DNA from: Halieaceae bacterium
Lineage (GTDB): Bacteria; Pseudomonadota; Gammaproteobacteria; Pseudomonadales; Halieaceae
DNA: 39,950 bases
Reading direction: 5' to 3'
NCBI GenBank assembly: GCA_024640505.1
Contig: JAHEEV010000027.1
Span: forward strand, 1 to 39,950
Both the position numbers and the translations under genes were made by a program. This document shows, one piece after another, positions 6,767 through 15,864 of the stretch (within the stretch, counting starts at the first letter, position 1; each line of letters begins with the position of its first letter). The notes under the pieces were generated by a model that saw nothing but the letters and a program-made list of their open reading frames with translations, had not been told where the DNA came from and ran no database searches.

Positions 6767-8764
6767 TCAGTCACGCGCCTCCAGGCCGTTACTGTGCCGG
6801 ATGACGTCCAGAATATTGGCCATGATGGCATTCATATCATGGTCCTTGGGTGTGAAGACAGCCTGCACACCCTGCTCCCGTAACTGCCGCTCATCGTCCT
6901 CGGGAATGATGCCACCGATCACAACGGGCACGTCGCCTGCACCGATGTTGGCCAGCTCGAGCTGGATATCCGCAACCAGTTCCATGTGGCTGCCACTGAG
7001 TACGGACAGGCCGATCAGGTGGACGCCTTCCTCCTGGGCGGCACGGGCTATCTGGGCCGGGGTCAGGCGAATACCCTCATACACGATCTCGAATCCTGCG
7101 TCGCGCCCCTTAACCGCAATTTGCTCCGCGCCGTTACTGTGTCCGTCCAGTCCCGGTTTGCCGATCAGCAGGCGCAGGGGGCGACCCAATTCCTCGCCGG
7201 TTGTGCGAACCTGCTCACGCAGCTGCTGCAGTGCCTCCGAGGGCCGGTCTCCGGTGGCGATATCGATGCCTGTGGGGGCCCGGTATTCGCCGAATACGTC
7301 ACGCAGCACCTCACTCCACTCTCCGGTAGTCACCCCGGCGTGGGCACACTGGATGGATGGCGGCATGATGTTGCCATCGCCGGTGGCGGCGGAGCGCAGG
7401 GCCGCCAGGGCCAGTTCCACCTGTTCCTGGTCACGGACGGCCCGGAAAGCCTGCAGCGCGGTGATCTGCTCCTGCTCGGCCCGTGGGTCCACCTTCATGA
7501 TGCCCGAGTCGGTGCCGGAGGTCAGCGGCGATTCGGCGGTTTCCTGGAAGCAGTTGACGCCCACGATCTCGAGGTCGCCGCTCTCGATGGCACGCATACG
7601 TCGGGTATGACTCTGCACCAGTTCGCGCTTCACATGGCCGCTCTCGATGGCGTGTACCATGCCACCCTGTTCTGCGACCCGCTGCATCTCTTCCCGGGCC
7701 CCGGTGATAAGTTCCTGGACTTTTGCTTCCACCACGGGAGAGCCGTCCAGCAGGTCGCCGTATTCCAGCAGGTCGGTTTCCAGCGCCAGCACCTGCTGCA
7801 TGCGCAGCGCCCATTGCTGGTCCCAGGGGCGGGGCAGGCCGAGGGCCTCGTTCCACGCGGGCAGCTGAATGGCGCGAGCCCTGGCATTTTTCGACAGGGT
7901 GACCGCCAGCATCTCCAGGACGATACGCTGTACGTTGTTTTCCGGCTGGGATTCGGTCAATCCCAGGGAATTGACCTGCACGCCGTAGCGGAAACGACGC
8001 AATTTGGGTTCCTCGACGCCATAACGCTCCTGCACCAGTTCATCCCACATGCGCCCGAAGGCGCGGAGCTTGCAGGTCTCCTCGACAAAGCGGATTCCCG
8101 CGTTGACGAAGAAGGAGATTCTGCCCACCACGGCGGGAAAGCGCTCTTCAGGTATCTGACCCGAATCCCGCACGGCATCCAGGATGGCGATGGCGCTGGA
8201 CAGGGCGTAGGCGAGTTCCTGGGTGGGGGTGGCCCCGGCTTCCTGCAGGTGATAGCTGCAGATATTGGTGGGATTCCACTTGGGGATATTCTGCACGGTG
8301 TAGGCTATCAGGTCCGTGGTCAGGCGCACCGAGGGTTCGGGGGGGAAGATGTAGGTGCCACGGGACAGGTACTCCTTGAGGACATCGTTCTGGGTGGTGC
8401 CCTGTAACTGGGACGGGTCCACACCCTGGCGCTCGGCCGCAGCGACGTAGAGGGCCAGCAGCCAGGGCGCGGTCGCGTTGATGGTCATCGATGTATTCAT
8501 CTGTCCCAGCGGTATCTGCTCGAACAGCGCTTCCATGTCACCGATGTGGTCGACGGGAACACCGACTTTACCCACCTCGCCCCGGGCCAGCGGGTGGTCC
8601 GAATCGTAGCCCGTCTGTGTGGGCAGGTCGAAGGCCACCGAGAGCCCGGTCTGTCCCTTGCGAAGATTGGTGCGGTACAGCTCGTTGGAGGCTTTGGCCG
8701 AGGAGTGGCCCGAATAGGTCCTCATCAACCACGGGCGGTCCCGCTGCACGGATGTATCACTCAT
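6767..8764 (-). CDS. ecm: Ethylmalonyl-CoA mutase (coenzyme B12-dependent)
   Basis: A 665-residue single-chain acyl-CoA mutase. It converts (2R)-ethylmalonyl-CoA to (2S)-methylsuccinyl-CoA by a radical carbon-skeleton rearrangement. The N-terminal substrate barrel contains RTYSGHSSAKASN, GLSVAFDLPTQTGYDSDH and MNTSMTINATAPW (89-101). The C-terminal cobalamin domain has DGHSNGAEQIA (540-550), in which His541 is the lower cobalt ligand, and GLSVLSGSH and VVIGGIIP. The cobalamin motif and the N-terminal blocks are those I recall for Ecm rather than for methylmalonyl-CoA mutase, which usually has DGHDRG and a longer N-terminus. It lies 11 bases after mch with a GAGG ribosome site inside the gap, and just before meaB. 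The neighbours mcd, mch and mcl support the Ecm reading. Confidence 0.9.
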   Translation of the reverse strand: MSDTSVQRDRPWLMRTYSGHSSAKASNELYRTNLRKGQTGLSVAFDLPTQTGYDSDHPLARGEVGKVGVPVDHIGDMEALFEQIPLGQMNTSMTINATAPWLLALYVAAAERQGVDPSQLQGTTQNDVLKEYLSRGTYIFPPEPSVRLTTDLIAYTVQNIPKWNPTNICSYHLQEAGATPTQELAYALSSAIAILDAVRDSGQIPEERFPAVVGRISFFVNAGIRFVEETCKLRAFGRMWDELVQERYGVEEPKLRRFRYGVQVNSLGLTESQPENNVQRIVLEMLAVTLSKNARARAIQLPAWNEALGLPRPWDQQWALRMQQVLALETDLLEYGDLLDGSPVVEAKVQELITGAREEMQRVAEQGGMVHAIESGHVKRELVQSHTRRMRAIESGDLEIVGVNCFQETAESPLTSGTDSGIMKVDPRAEQEQITALQAFRAVRDQEQVELALAALRSAATGDGNIMPPSIQCAHAGVTTGEWSEVLRDVFGEYRAPTGIDIATGDRPSEALQQLREQVRTTGEELGRPLRLLIGKPGLDGHSNGAEQIAVKGRDAGFEIVYEGIRLTPAQIARAAQEEGVHLIGLSVLSGSHMELVADIQLELANIGAGDVPVVIGGIIPEDDERQLREQGVQAVFTPKDHDMNAIMANILDVIRHSNGLEARD

Positions 8765-8775
8765 GATCTGCCTCT

Positions 8776-9948
8776 TCAGGTGGGGCGGCGCTTGACCAGC
8801 AGGCGCCGTTCGATCTCGAATATCTTGTCAGGTATCTTGTCCTTGCCCAGGGCGCGCTTCGCATCCTCCTTGAGGAACAGGTCTGCGCCGTGTTGCTCCA
8901 GTGCCGCGGCGGCCGAGATATTCTTTACGCCGATCAGTTGCAGCGTGACGATGCCGAGATGGTCCGCACCGGGCGCATCCGTCACCGCCAGTACCCGGGA
9001 GAGGGCGCCGATGGTATCTCCGGCAAAGGCCGGCTGGGTGTGGTAACCCTCGGTGAACCCCAGCTCCCACACCGCATTTTCACTGACGTCGCGGCTCGCG
9101 AGGCCATCCAGCCAGGCGAACACCAGCCCGCCGTAGACGATGGGCTCGCCACTCATCTTTCCGGACAGGCTACTGGAGAAGATACGGTCGAAGTGGAGGG
9201 GGTGACTGTTGCCCACCATATAGGTGAGGGCCATGTGCTCCTCGGTGATGGTGCGCCCGTTGGCGTGGACGATGATGTCACCGGCAGTGAAATCCTCATA
9301 ATAGGTATTGGGACCGGTCAGGCCGGGGCTCACAACGCCCGGCAGGAGAGGAAGCTCGACGCGGGGGGACTCCTCACCCGGAAACGCTGTCGCGACCTCC
9401 GGCGCCGGTGTCGTGGGGAGCCGTTCGCCGCGCCAGCCGACCATAATCTTGCGCTCGTACTGCAGCACCACCTCGTCGCGCTGGTTGATACTCACGGTCC
9501 GGATGCGGGTGATGCCCGGCTTGTCCGGCCCGCGATCCCTGCGCTCGAGCACTTTGGTGAAAGCGCGCAGCGTATCGCCGGGATAGACCGGGCGGAGAAA
9601 CTGCACCTGGTAGTAGCCCAGGTTGGCAATCGCCTTTTCGGAATCGTTCTGCACGCCCAGTGACAGCGTTACGTTGAACACCATCTGCGGGCTGGCGGGG
9701 AGGTCGGGAAATCCGTGGGCCTGTGCGTACTGGGTATTCAGGTAGAGTGGATTGGTCTGCATGTAGGTGCGAGCGAAGCTCAGCATGTTGCCTGCATCGA
9801 AGGTGAAACCCCGCGGATGTTCGAAGACCTGGCCCGGTTCCAGTTCGTCCAGGTAGCGTCCGTATTGGGGCCGCAGGGTGCGATCCAGGTCGACGGAAAC
9901 GTCGGCGGAAATCTCCGGCTGCTCCATCAGTTCCAGGGTAATGCTCAT
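8776..9948 (-). CDS. mch: Mesaconyl-CoA hydratase (double hot-dog, MaoC-like)
   Basis: A 390-residue protein made of two MaoC-like hot-dog domains. It is expected to hydrate mesaconyl-C1-CoA to beta-methylmalyl-CoA. The first domain (about 25-170) starts GRYLDELEPGQVFEHP and ends in FLRPVYPGDTLRAF. The second (about 213-345) has YYEDFTAGDIIVHANGRTIT, HPLHFD (249-254), IVYGGLVFAWLDG and PAFAGDT. The classical hydratase-2 signature GDxNPxHxD is degenerate: in domain 2 His252 and Asp254 remain but the Asp is Asn247, and in domain 1 the His is Tyr69. Mch-type enzymes are known to depart from the signature, so this may be normal. The function rests mainly on the operon position between mcd and ecm. 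A strong AGGAGAA site precedes the ATG. Confidence 0.82.
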   Translation of the reverse strand: MSITLELMEQPEISADVSVDLDRTLRPQYGRYLDELEPGQVFEHPRGFTFDAGNMLSFARTYMQTNPLYLNTQYAQAHGFPDLPASPQMVFNVTLSLGVQNDSEKAIANLGYYQVQFLRPVYPGDTLRAFTKVLERRDRGPDKPGITRIRTVSINQRDEVVLQYERKIMVGWRGERLPTTPAPEVATAFPGEESPRVELPLLPGVVSPGLTGPNTYYEDFTAGDIIVHANGRTITEEHMALTYMVGNSHPLHFDRIFSSSLSGKMSGEPIVYGGLVFAWLDGLASRDVSENAVWELGFTEGYHTQPAFAGDTIGALSRVLAVTDAPGADHLGIVTLQLIGVKNISAAAALEQHGADLFLKEDAKRALGKDKIPDKIFEIERRLLVKRRPT

Positions 9949-10026
9949 CCAAGTTCTCCTGTGTGCATCTTCCCAGCCGCTGCCATCATGCCTGCCGGGG
10001 CGGGTTCGCGTTTTTCCCGAAGAAGC

Positions 10027-11715
10027 TCAGGCGGCGTTTTCCACCAGCGAACGTGTAATCACCTTCAGCGCCAGCGTCTCCTCCGCTCCCTCGAAAATTG
10101 ACAGCACCCTGGCGTCGGCGAAGTAGCGGCTCACGGGTGTCTCTTCGGCATAGCCCATACCGCCATGGATCTGCAGGGCTTCCCGGGTGAACCACTCGGC
10201 TGTCTTACTGGCAAACAACTTGGCGCCGCTTGCCTCCATGTCCCCGGCGCCACTGTCCATCAGGTCTGAGACGCCGTACGTGATCTGGCGGCAGGCCAGC
10301 AGGTGAGCAGCCATGCGCGCCAGTTTGACCCGCGTGAGCTGGTAATCCGCGATGGGATGATCAAACACGACGCGCTCCTTGGCATAGGAAATGGACCTTT
10401 CGAAGGCGGCGCGCATCAACCCGACGGCCCGGGCCGCGGTCTGGATCCGCCCGCCTGCAAAGCCCGCCATGGCGTAGTAAAACCCCTTGCCTTCACCGTC
10501 GGCCGCGCCAATCATATTTTCCGCAGGCACGAAGAAGTCGTCGAAAAAGAGCTCGAAGGAGTGCATGCCGCGGTAGCCCAGGGTGGCGATGGCACGGCCG
10601 GTCATCTTGCCCCCCGACGGCTGGTCGACCTCGAAAGCGTGGCCTTCGCTGGCGGGCTTCTCGACGAGGAACATCGACAGGCCCCGATGACCGGCATCCG
10701 GGTCGGGATTGGTGCGGGCCAGTACCATGAGCAAACCGGCCTTGCCGCCGAAGGTGCACCACGTCTTGGCGCCATTGAGGGTCCAGCCGCCTTCGGCGGG
10801 GCTCGCCTTCAGGCGTACGCCCGCCACGTCGGAGCCGTAGTTGGGTTCGGTGACGGCGACGGCACAGAGCGGCTCACCGACTGCAACCTGGGGCAGCCAG
10901 TGCTGCTTCTGCTCCTCTGTGCCACCCTTGAGCAGGGCCCGGGCCACGATCTCAGGCCGGGTAATCAGGCTGCCGGCAGCGCCCAGCGAGCCGCGGGAGA
11001 GTTCCTCGGTCACGACACACATGCCCAGGGTATCTTCGCGTCCCTCTTCCTGCAGGCCACCGTAATTCTCTGGAATCGACAGCCCGAACATGCCCATCTC
11101 CCTGAGGGGTGAGAGTATCTCTTCGGGGATGTCGAGGTCGCCGCGATGAATCTCTTCTGCCAGCGGCGCCACGACGTCATCCGCAAAACGGCGGAAGGTG
11201 TCGCGCATCATGGTGTGGTTTTCGTCGAGCAGATCAACGCCCAGGTCGCCGTCCCGCTGCAATACCTCCTCCCCGATAGCGGCAATACTCTCCGCCGCCA
11301 GGTGGGTAGCGAGGAAACCCGCTGCAGCGTCGGTCCCTGTGACTGCGTTGACATCGGCCTCGCTGAGGCCGAAGTCCACCGGGCGCGCCCGCAGTCGACC
11401 CGTTGTTGCCGTTACCGCCTCGGCGCAGAACAGTGCGGCGAGACGGCTTGCAAATCCTGCGGCGCCCGGGGCTTCTGCCTGGAGTCGACTTGCGTAATCC
11501 AGCAGGAAGCGCGCAGAGGTGCACTCAGCCCAGCACAGTGAGATCTCATAGGAGACCAGCTGGTAATTATCCAGTTTGGCCGGCGAGACGCGCTCTCCTT
11601 CCAGGGTTTTCGATTTCAGGTCGACCAGCACCCGGTCTATGAGTTTCCGGGTTTCGCTCAATAGCGTGGTTGCCTGGTCGAGCACGTGCCCGCCTGCCTG
11701 GGATGGGTCAGTCAT
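10027..11715 (-). CDS. mcd: (2S)-Methylsuccinyl-CoA dehydrogenase
   Basis: A 562-residue flavoprotein of the acyl-CoA dehydrogenase family. It oxidises methylsuccinyl-CoA to mesaconyl-CoA and passes electrons to an electron-transfer flavoprotein. The N-terminal extension of about 150 residues before the dehydrogenase fold is the feature that separates Mcd from ordinary 380-residue members. The fold then shows FADDVVAPLAEEIH, ITRPEIVARALLKGGTEEQK, AVTEPNYGSDVAG, NGAKTWCTFGG and QIHGGMGYAEETPVSRYF. The catalytic base is Glu542 in FEGAEE, replacing the usual YEGT. I chose the ATG at 11715, not the in-frame start at 11910: it is preceded by AAGGA, and a promoter lies between the two. It is the first gene of the EMC operon, 78 bases ahead of mch. 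Confidence 0.9.
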   Translation of the reverse strand: MTDPSQAGGHVLDQATTLLSETRKLIDRVLVDLKSKTLEGERVSPAKLDNYQLVSYEISLCWAECTSARFLLDYASRLQAEAPGAAGFASRLAALFCAEAVTATTGRLRARPVDFGLSEADVNAVTGTDAAAGFLATHLAAESIAAIGEEVLQRDGDLGVDLLDENHTMMRDTFRRFADDVVAPLAEEIHRGDLDIPEEILSPLREMGMFGLSIPENYGGLQEEGREDTLGMCVVTEELSRGSLGAAGSLITRPEIVARALLKGGTEEQKQHWLPQVAVGEPLCAVAVTEPNYGSDVAGVRLKASPAEGGWTLNGAKTWCTFGGKAGLLMVLARTNPDPDAGHRGLSMFLVEKPASEGHAFEVDQPSGGKMTGRAIATLGYRGMHSFELFFDDFFVPAENMIGAADGEGKGFYYAMAGFAGGRIQTAARAVGLMRAAFERSISYAKERVVFDHPIADYQLTRVKLARMAAHLLACRQITYGVSDLMDSGAGDMEASGAKLFASKTAEWFTREALQIHGGMGYAEETPVSRYFADARVLSIFEGAEETLALKVITRSLVENAA

Positions 11716-11788
11716 GGTGGTCTCTGTCCTTGGAAATGATCTGCTTGCTGTGCGTGGGGGACCAGTACAGGCTGCACCCGCGTCGGTC

Positions 11789-11807
11789 CGGTTGTTTAAT
11801 TGAACCG
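11789..11807. promoter_or_regulatory. Inverted repeat, candidate operator of the EMC operon
   Basis: An inverted repeat with arms CGGTT and AACCG and a 9-base A+T-rich centre. It lies just downstream of the predicted -10 of the minus-strand mcd promoter, over the expected transcription start, where a repressor would block initiation. No regulator gene is next to the cluster. The identification as an operator is inference from position and symmetry. Confidence 0.4.
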
Positions 11808-11810
11808 CGT

Positions 11811-11839
11811 ATTTTATAGTCCCGGGGTCTCTCAGACAA
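11811..11839 (-). promoter_or_regulatory. Probable sigma70-type promoter of mcd-mch-ecm-meaB-mcl
   Basis: Reading the minus strand, TTGTCT (11834-11839) and TAAAAT (11811-11816) are separated by 17 bases, close to the consensus. The expected start near 11804 would give a leader of about 90 bases before the mcd ATG. The rest of the divergent gap up to 11950 shows no comparably good promoter for mcl2. Confidence 0.55.
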
Positions 11840-11950
11840 CCGCAAAGGGTCAGGCGGCCGCGCGCTGCTGTTGCCCGTAGTTGGCTGTTTCCGTATTCTT
11901 GGCAGCCCACCTTGTCCCGACTTTGTTACGATTCAACGAGGAAAAAGACC

Positions 11951-12826
11951 ATGTCGATCAGGCCCCGACGATCATTACTGTATATGCCCGGTTCCAATCC
12001 CCGTGCTCTCGACAAGGCACGCTCCCTGCCGGCGGATGGACTGATTCTCGACATGGAGGACTCGGTGTCACCGGATGCCAAGCAGCTGGCCCGCGAACAG
12101 ATCGTCGGAGCGCTGGAGCAGGGTGGTTACGGGCATCGCGAGTTGATGGTGCGCATCAATGCCCTGACTACGGAGTGGGGTCGCGATGATATCGCGGCCA
12201 TCGCGGCCTCGGGCACTGCCCCGGATGCGGTGCTCATTCCAAAAATTGATACGGCGGCCGATGTGGTCGAGGCGATAGAGGCTTTCGCGGCTGCCGGCTG
12301 CCCTGATTCGGTGGACATGTGGATAATGGCGGAAACCCCACGCTGCATTATCAATATCGGCGAAGTGGCAGCGGCGCATCCACGCCTGAAAGGTATTGTC
12401 ATGGGCACCTCTGACCTATCAAAAGATACCCGTGTCCGGCACACCCCGGATCGGCTCGGGTTCATCGGAGCCCTCAACCTGTGCGTCTATGCGGCCCGCG
12501 CTCACGGACTGGATATCATCGACGGGGTTCAGCTGGACCTGGAAAATGACGAATTGCTGACCCTGTCCTGCGAGCAGGGCAGGGACCTGGGCTTCGACGG
12601 AAAAAGCCTGATTCATCCCCGGCAGATCGCCGCGGCCAATGCCGCCTTCGCCCCGGATGAGCAGGCTGTGGCCGGTGCCCGTGAAATTATCGAAGCGTTC
12701 GAGCAGGCCCAGGCGGAGGGCAAGGGAGTGGTCGTCGTCAAGGGTCGGCTGGTGGAGAACCTCCACGTTGAGGAGGCCAAACGCAACCTCGCCCTGGCTG
12801 ACGCTATCGCGGGGCTCGACAGCTAG
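11951..12826 (+). CDS. mcl2: CitE-family (3S)-malyl-CoA thioesterase
   Basis: A 291-residue CitE-superfamily protein. The Mcl2 enzymes of EMC-pathway bacteria hydrolyse malyl-CoA to malate and free CoA. Visible features are RRSLLYMPGSNPRAL (6-20), ILDMEDSV (32-39), Arg68 in MVRIN, the metal ligands Glu128 in MAETP and Asp155 in MGTSDLSKD, then EQGRDLGFDGKSLIHP (208-223) and LVENLHVEEAKR near the C-terminus. The C-terminal blocks agree with my memory of Rhodobacter Mcl2. Citramalyl-CoA or another CitE-like lyase activity is the main alternative. The ATG at 11951, after GAGGAAAAA, is preferred over an in-frame start at 11912. It is divergent from mcd across 235 bases, so both sides could share regulation. 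It converges on the DUF7931-like gene with 20 bases between stops. Confidence 0.72.
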   Translation: MSIRPRRSLLYMPGSNPRALDKARSLPADGLILDMEDSVSPDAKQLAREQIVGALEQGGYGHRELMVRINALTTEWGRDDIAAIAASGTAPDAVLIPKIDTAADVVEAIEAFAAAGCPDSVDMWIMAETPRCIINIGEVAAAHPRLKGIVMGTSDLSKDTRVRHTPDRLGFIGALNLCVYAARAHGLDIIDGVQLDLENDELLTLSCEQGRDLGFDGKSLIHPRQIAAANAAFAPDEQAVAGAREIIEAFEQAQAEGKGVVVVKGRLVENLHVEEAKRNLALADAIAGLDS

Positions 12827-12846
12827 GGCGCGATGCCTGTGCGTGG

Positions 12847-13332
12847 CTACATGGAAAGCGCGCGCAGCTCGGTATCTTCCACGCTGTAGCGCCAGAGGTC
12901 GTTGAACAGATCCAGGTGCCTGCGGGTCGACGCGCGGGATTCGGGTTCGTAGAAGCCCTCGTGGTCTGCGCCGCCCGGTTTGTACAACACCCCCTCCTGA
13001 TCCCGTATCACCACTGTTTCGCCGTTCCAGTCGGGATGCTCTGCAAGCTTCCGGATGCGCACGGAGGTCGGCAGGCGGCGGGTGAGTTCAATCAGGCGGT
13101 GGCCGCGTTTCACGAGCGGCCTCGAGTCATTGATCAGAATCCTGACCTCCGTCTGCCGACTGCGGCGCGCGAGGGCGCTGATCGCCCTCACGAGATCGCT
13201 GCTGTCGAAGACCTCGTGGTCCAGGCGTGGACTCTGGATGCACAGGTGGCGCCCGGCACTGTCGCACAGCTCGACCACCAGCTCATCAAAGGGGTGGGGA
13301 TACTCCACTCCGCTGAGAAATTCACTCGACAT
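12847..13332 (-). CDS. DUF7931-like protein
   Basis: A 161-residue protein without signal peptide or membrane segment. The pattern SPRLDHEVFDSSDLV (about 35-49), then VRILINDSRPLVKRGHRL, LTRRLPTSVRIR, VVIRDQEGVLYKPGG and a C-terminal FNDLWRYS, resembles a DUF7931 domain, which has a phospholipase D-like look and no assigned function. In some gammaproteobacteria I recall this domain fused behind a GNAT acetyltransferase; here it stands alone. Its ATG at 13332 lies inside the end of roxA, overlapping by 11 bases, which points to translational coupling. It is the last gene of the rluE-to-purB-to-roxA transcript group. Confidence 0.55.
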   Translation of the reverse strand: MSSEFLSGVEYPHPFDELVVELCDSAGRHLCIQSPRLDHEVFDSSDLVRAISALARRSRQTEVRILINDSRPLVKRGHRLIELTRRLPTSVRIRKLAEHPDWNGETVVIRDQEGVLYKPGGADHEGFYEPESRASTRRHLDLFNDLWRYSVEDTELRALSM

Positions 13333-14455
13333 AGATACACCCGGCCTCCAGCAGATAATTGAGCAACGCGTCGGCACCGGGATCGTCCAGTGCCTGTGCC
13401 AGCAGATCGCCCTGCAGCAGCCACTCGCCGCAGAGCTGTATCAGGTAGGGTAGCACGCCCGGTGGAAACTGCCGGGCGTCGCCATTGGCGAAGACCGTTA
13501 TGCCGCCCGCCTCCTGCTGCCACGCGAGCTTGGACTCCGGGGACAGCGCCACATAGGCAACACCTTCCTCCAGCAGGGCCCGCGCCTCGGCCAGGTCATC
13601 CTCGTCGGTTGCCGGTGTGTAGCGCGGCTCGGTCACCAGTTCCCCGAACCAGTGATTGTCCATCTCCTGGTCCAGCGCCGCCTGCACCTGGGCCAGGGCG
13701 CGTTCCAGGTCCCGGGGCCGTATTTCGCCGGGCCGGGTTGCGCTCTCGATATTCGCATCGCGGTAGAACAACTCCGGATCCAGGCGCTCCAGCAGCTGGT
13801 CTGCCCAGCGGGATACCATGTCATTCACCCGCGGTGCGCGAAAGCCGATGGAGAACGTGGTGCACTCGCCCCGGGCAATACCCCAGTGGGCAGTCCCCGG
13901 TGGTACGTAGAGCATATCCCCCGGGCGCAGGAGAAACTCCTCCTGGCTCTCGAAGAGACTCAGAATCCGCAGCTCCTCGTGGGGGAGCAGGGGGGCGCTG
14001 GCATCGCAGAACTGACCCAGCTTCCACAGGCGTTCCCCTTCCCCCTGCAGCAGGAATACATCGTAGTTGTCGTAGTGGGGACCCACGCTGCCACCGTCCA
14101 CGGCGTAGCTCACCATCACGTCATCGGTGCGCCACTGGGGCAGGAAATCCACCAGTTGGCGCAGCGCCGCGACCTCGGGCAGGTAGTGATCGACCGCCTG
14201 TACCAGCAGTGTCCAGGCAGTTTCCCGTTTGAAATCGGCGTTGCTGAAGGGGCCGTGATACAGCTGCCACCCACCCTCCCGGTGCTCGATGATGCGAGAC
14301 TCCACGTGCTCCTCGAGGGCGAGCCCCGCCAGTTGATGGCTGCTGACGGGCGGTTTGAAGTGCTCGATGGCACCCGGGATGAACAGCGGTTTACGCTGCC
14401 AGTGCAGAGCCAGAAAGGACTCTCTGTCCAGGTTGAGGGTAGGGCGCGGCGACAT
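13322..14455 (-). CDS. roxA: JmjC-type ribosomal oxygenase, RoxA/YcfD-like
   Basis: A 377-residue Fe(II)/2-oxoglutarate oxygenase. The Escherichia coli counterpart hydroxylates an arginine of ribosomal protein L16. The cupin core shows SYAVDGGSVGPHYDNYDVFLLQ with the iron ligands His127 and Asp129, and the third ligand His190 in YVPPGTAHWG. RAPRVNDMVSRW begins the helical dimer region, and the C-terminal third forms the winged-helix part. The length agrees with the family. It follows purB after 8 bases and overlaps the next gene, so it is part of the housekeeping transcript. The specific target is inferred from the family. Confidence 0.85.
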   Translation of the reverse strand: MSPRPTLNLDRESFLALHWQRKPLFIPGAIEHFKPPVSSHQLAGLALEEHVESRIIEHREGGWQLYHGPFSNADFKRETAWTLLVQAVDHYLPEVAALRQLVDFLPQWRTDDVMVSYAVDGGSVGPHYDNYDVFLLQGEGERLWKLGQFCDASAPLLPHEELRILSLFESQEEFLLRPGDMLYVPPGTAHWGIARGECTTFSIGFRAPRVNDMVSRWADQLLERLDPELFYRDANIESATRPGEIRPRDLERALAQVQAALDQEMDNHWFGELVTEPRYTPATDEDDLAEARALLEEGVAYVALSPESKLAWQQEAGGITVFANGDARQFPPGVLPYLIQLCGEWLLQGDLLAQALDDPGADALLNYLLEAGCIYVE

Positions 14456-14463
14456 CGGGGCGC

Positions 14464-15864
<1,401 letters not shown>

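Noticed and set aside
6986-8407. Long 473-codon open frame opposite ecm
   Set aside because: It is antisense to a full-length, strongly recognised mutase; long antisense frames are common in G+C-rich genes and the translation shows no family features.
11716-11810. Cobalamin riboswitch in the leader of the B12-dependent operon
   Set aside because: I looked for the conserved B12-box pattern and see nothing resembling it; the leader is short.
11716-11910. 65-residue N-terminal extension of mcd
   Set aside because: It spans the probable promoter and leader, and the ATG at 11715 has its own AAGGA site.
4740-12590. Scattered GGGCAGGG octamers as FtsK-orienting (KOPS) sites
   Set aside because: The few matches on both strands are no more than expected in a G+C-rich sequence and show no convincing strand bias.
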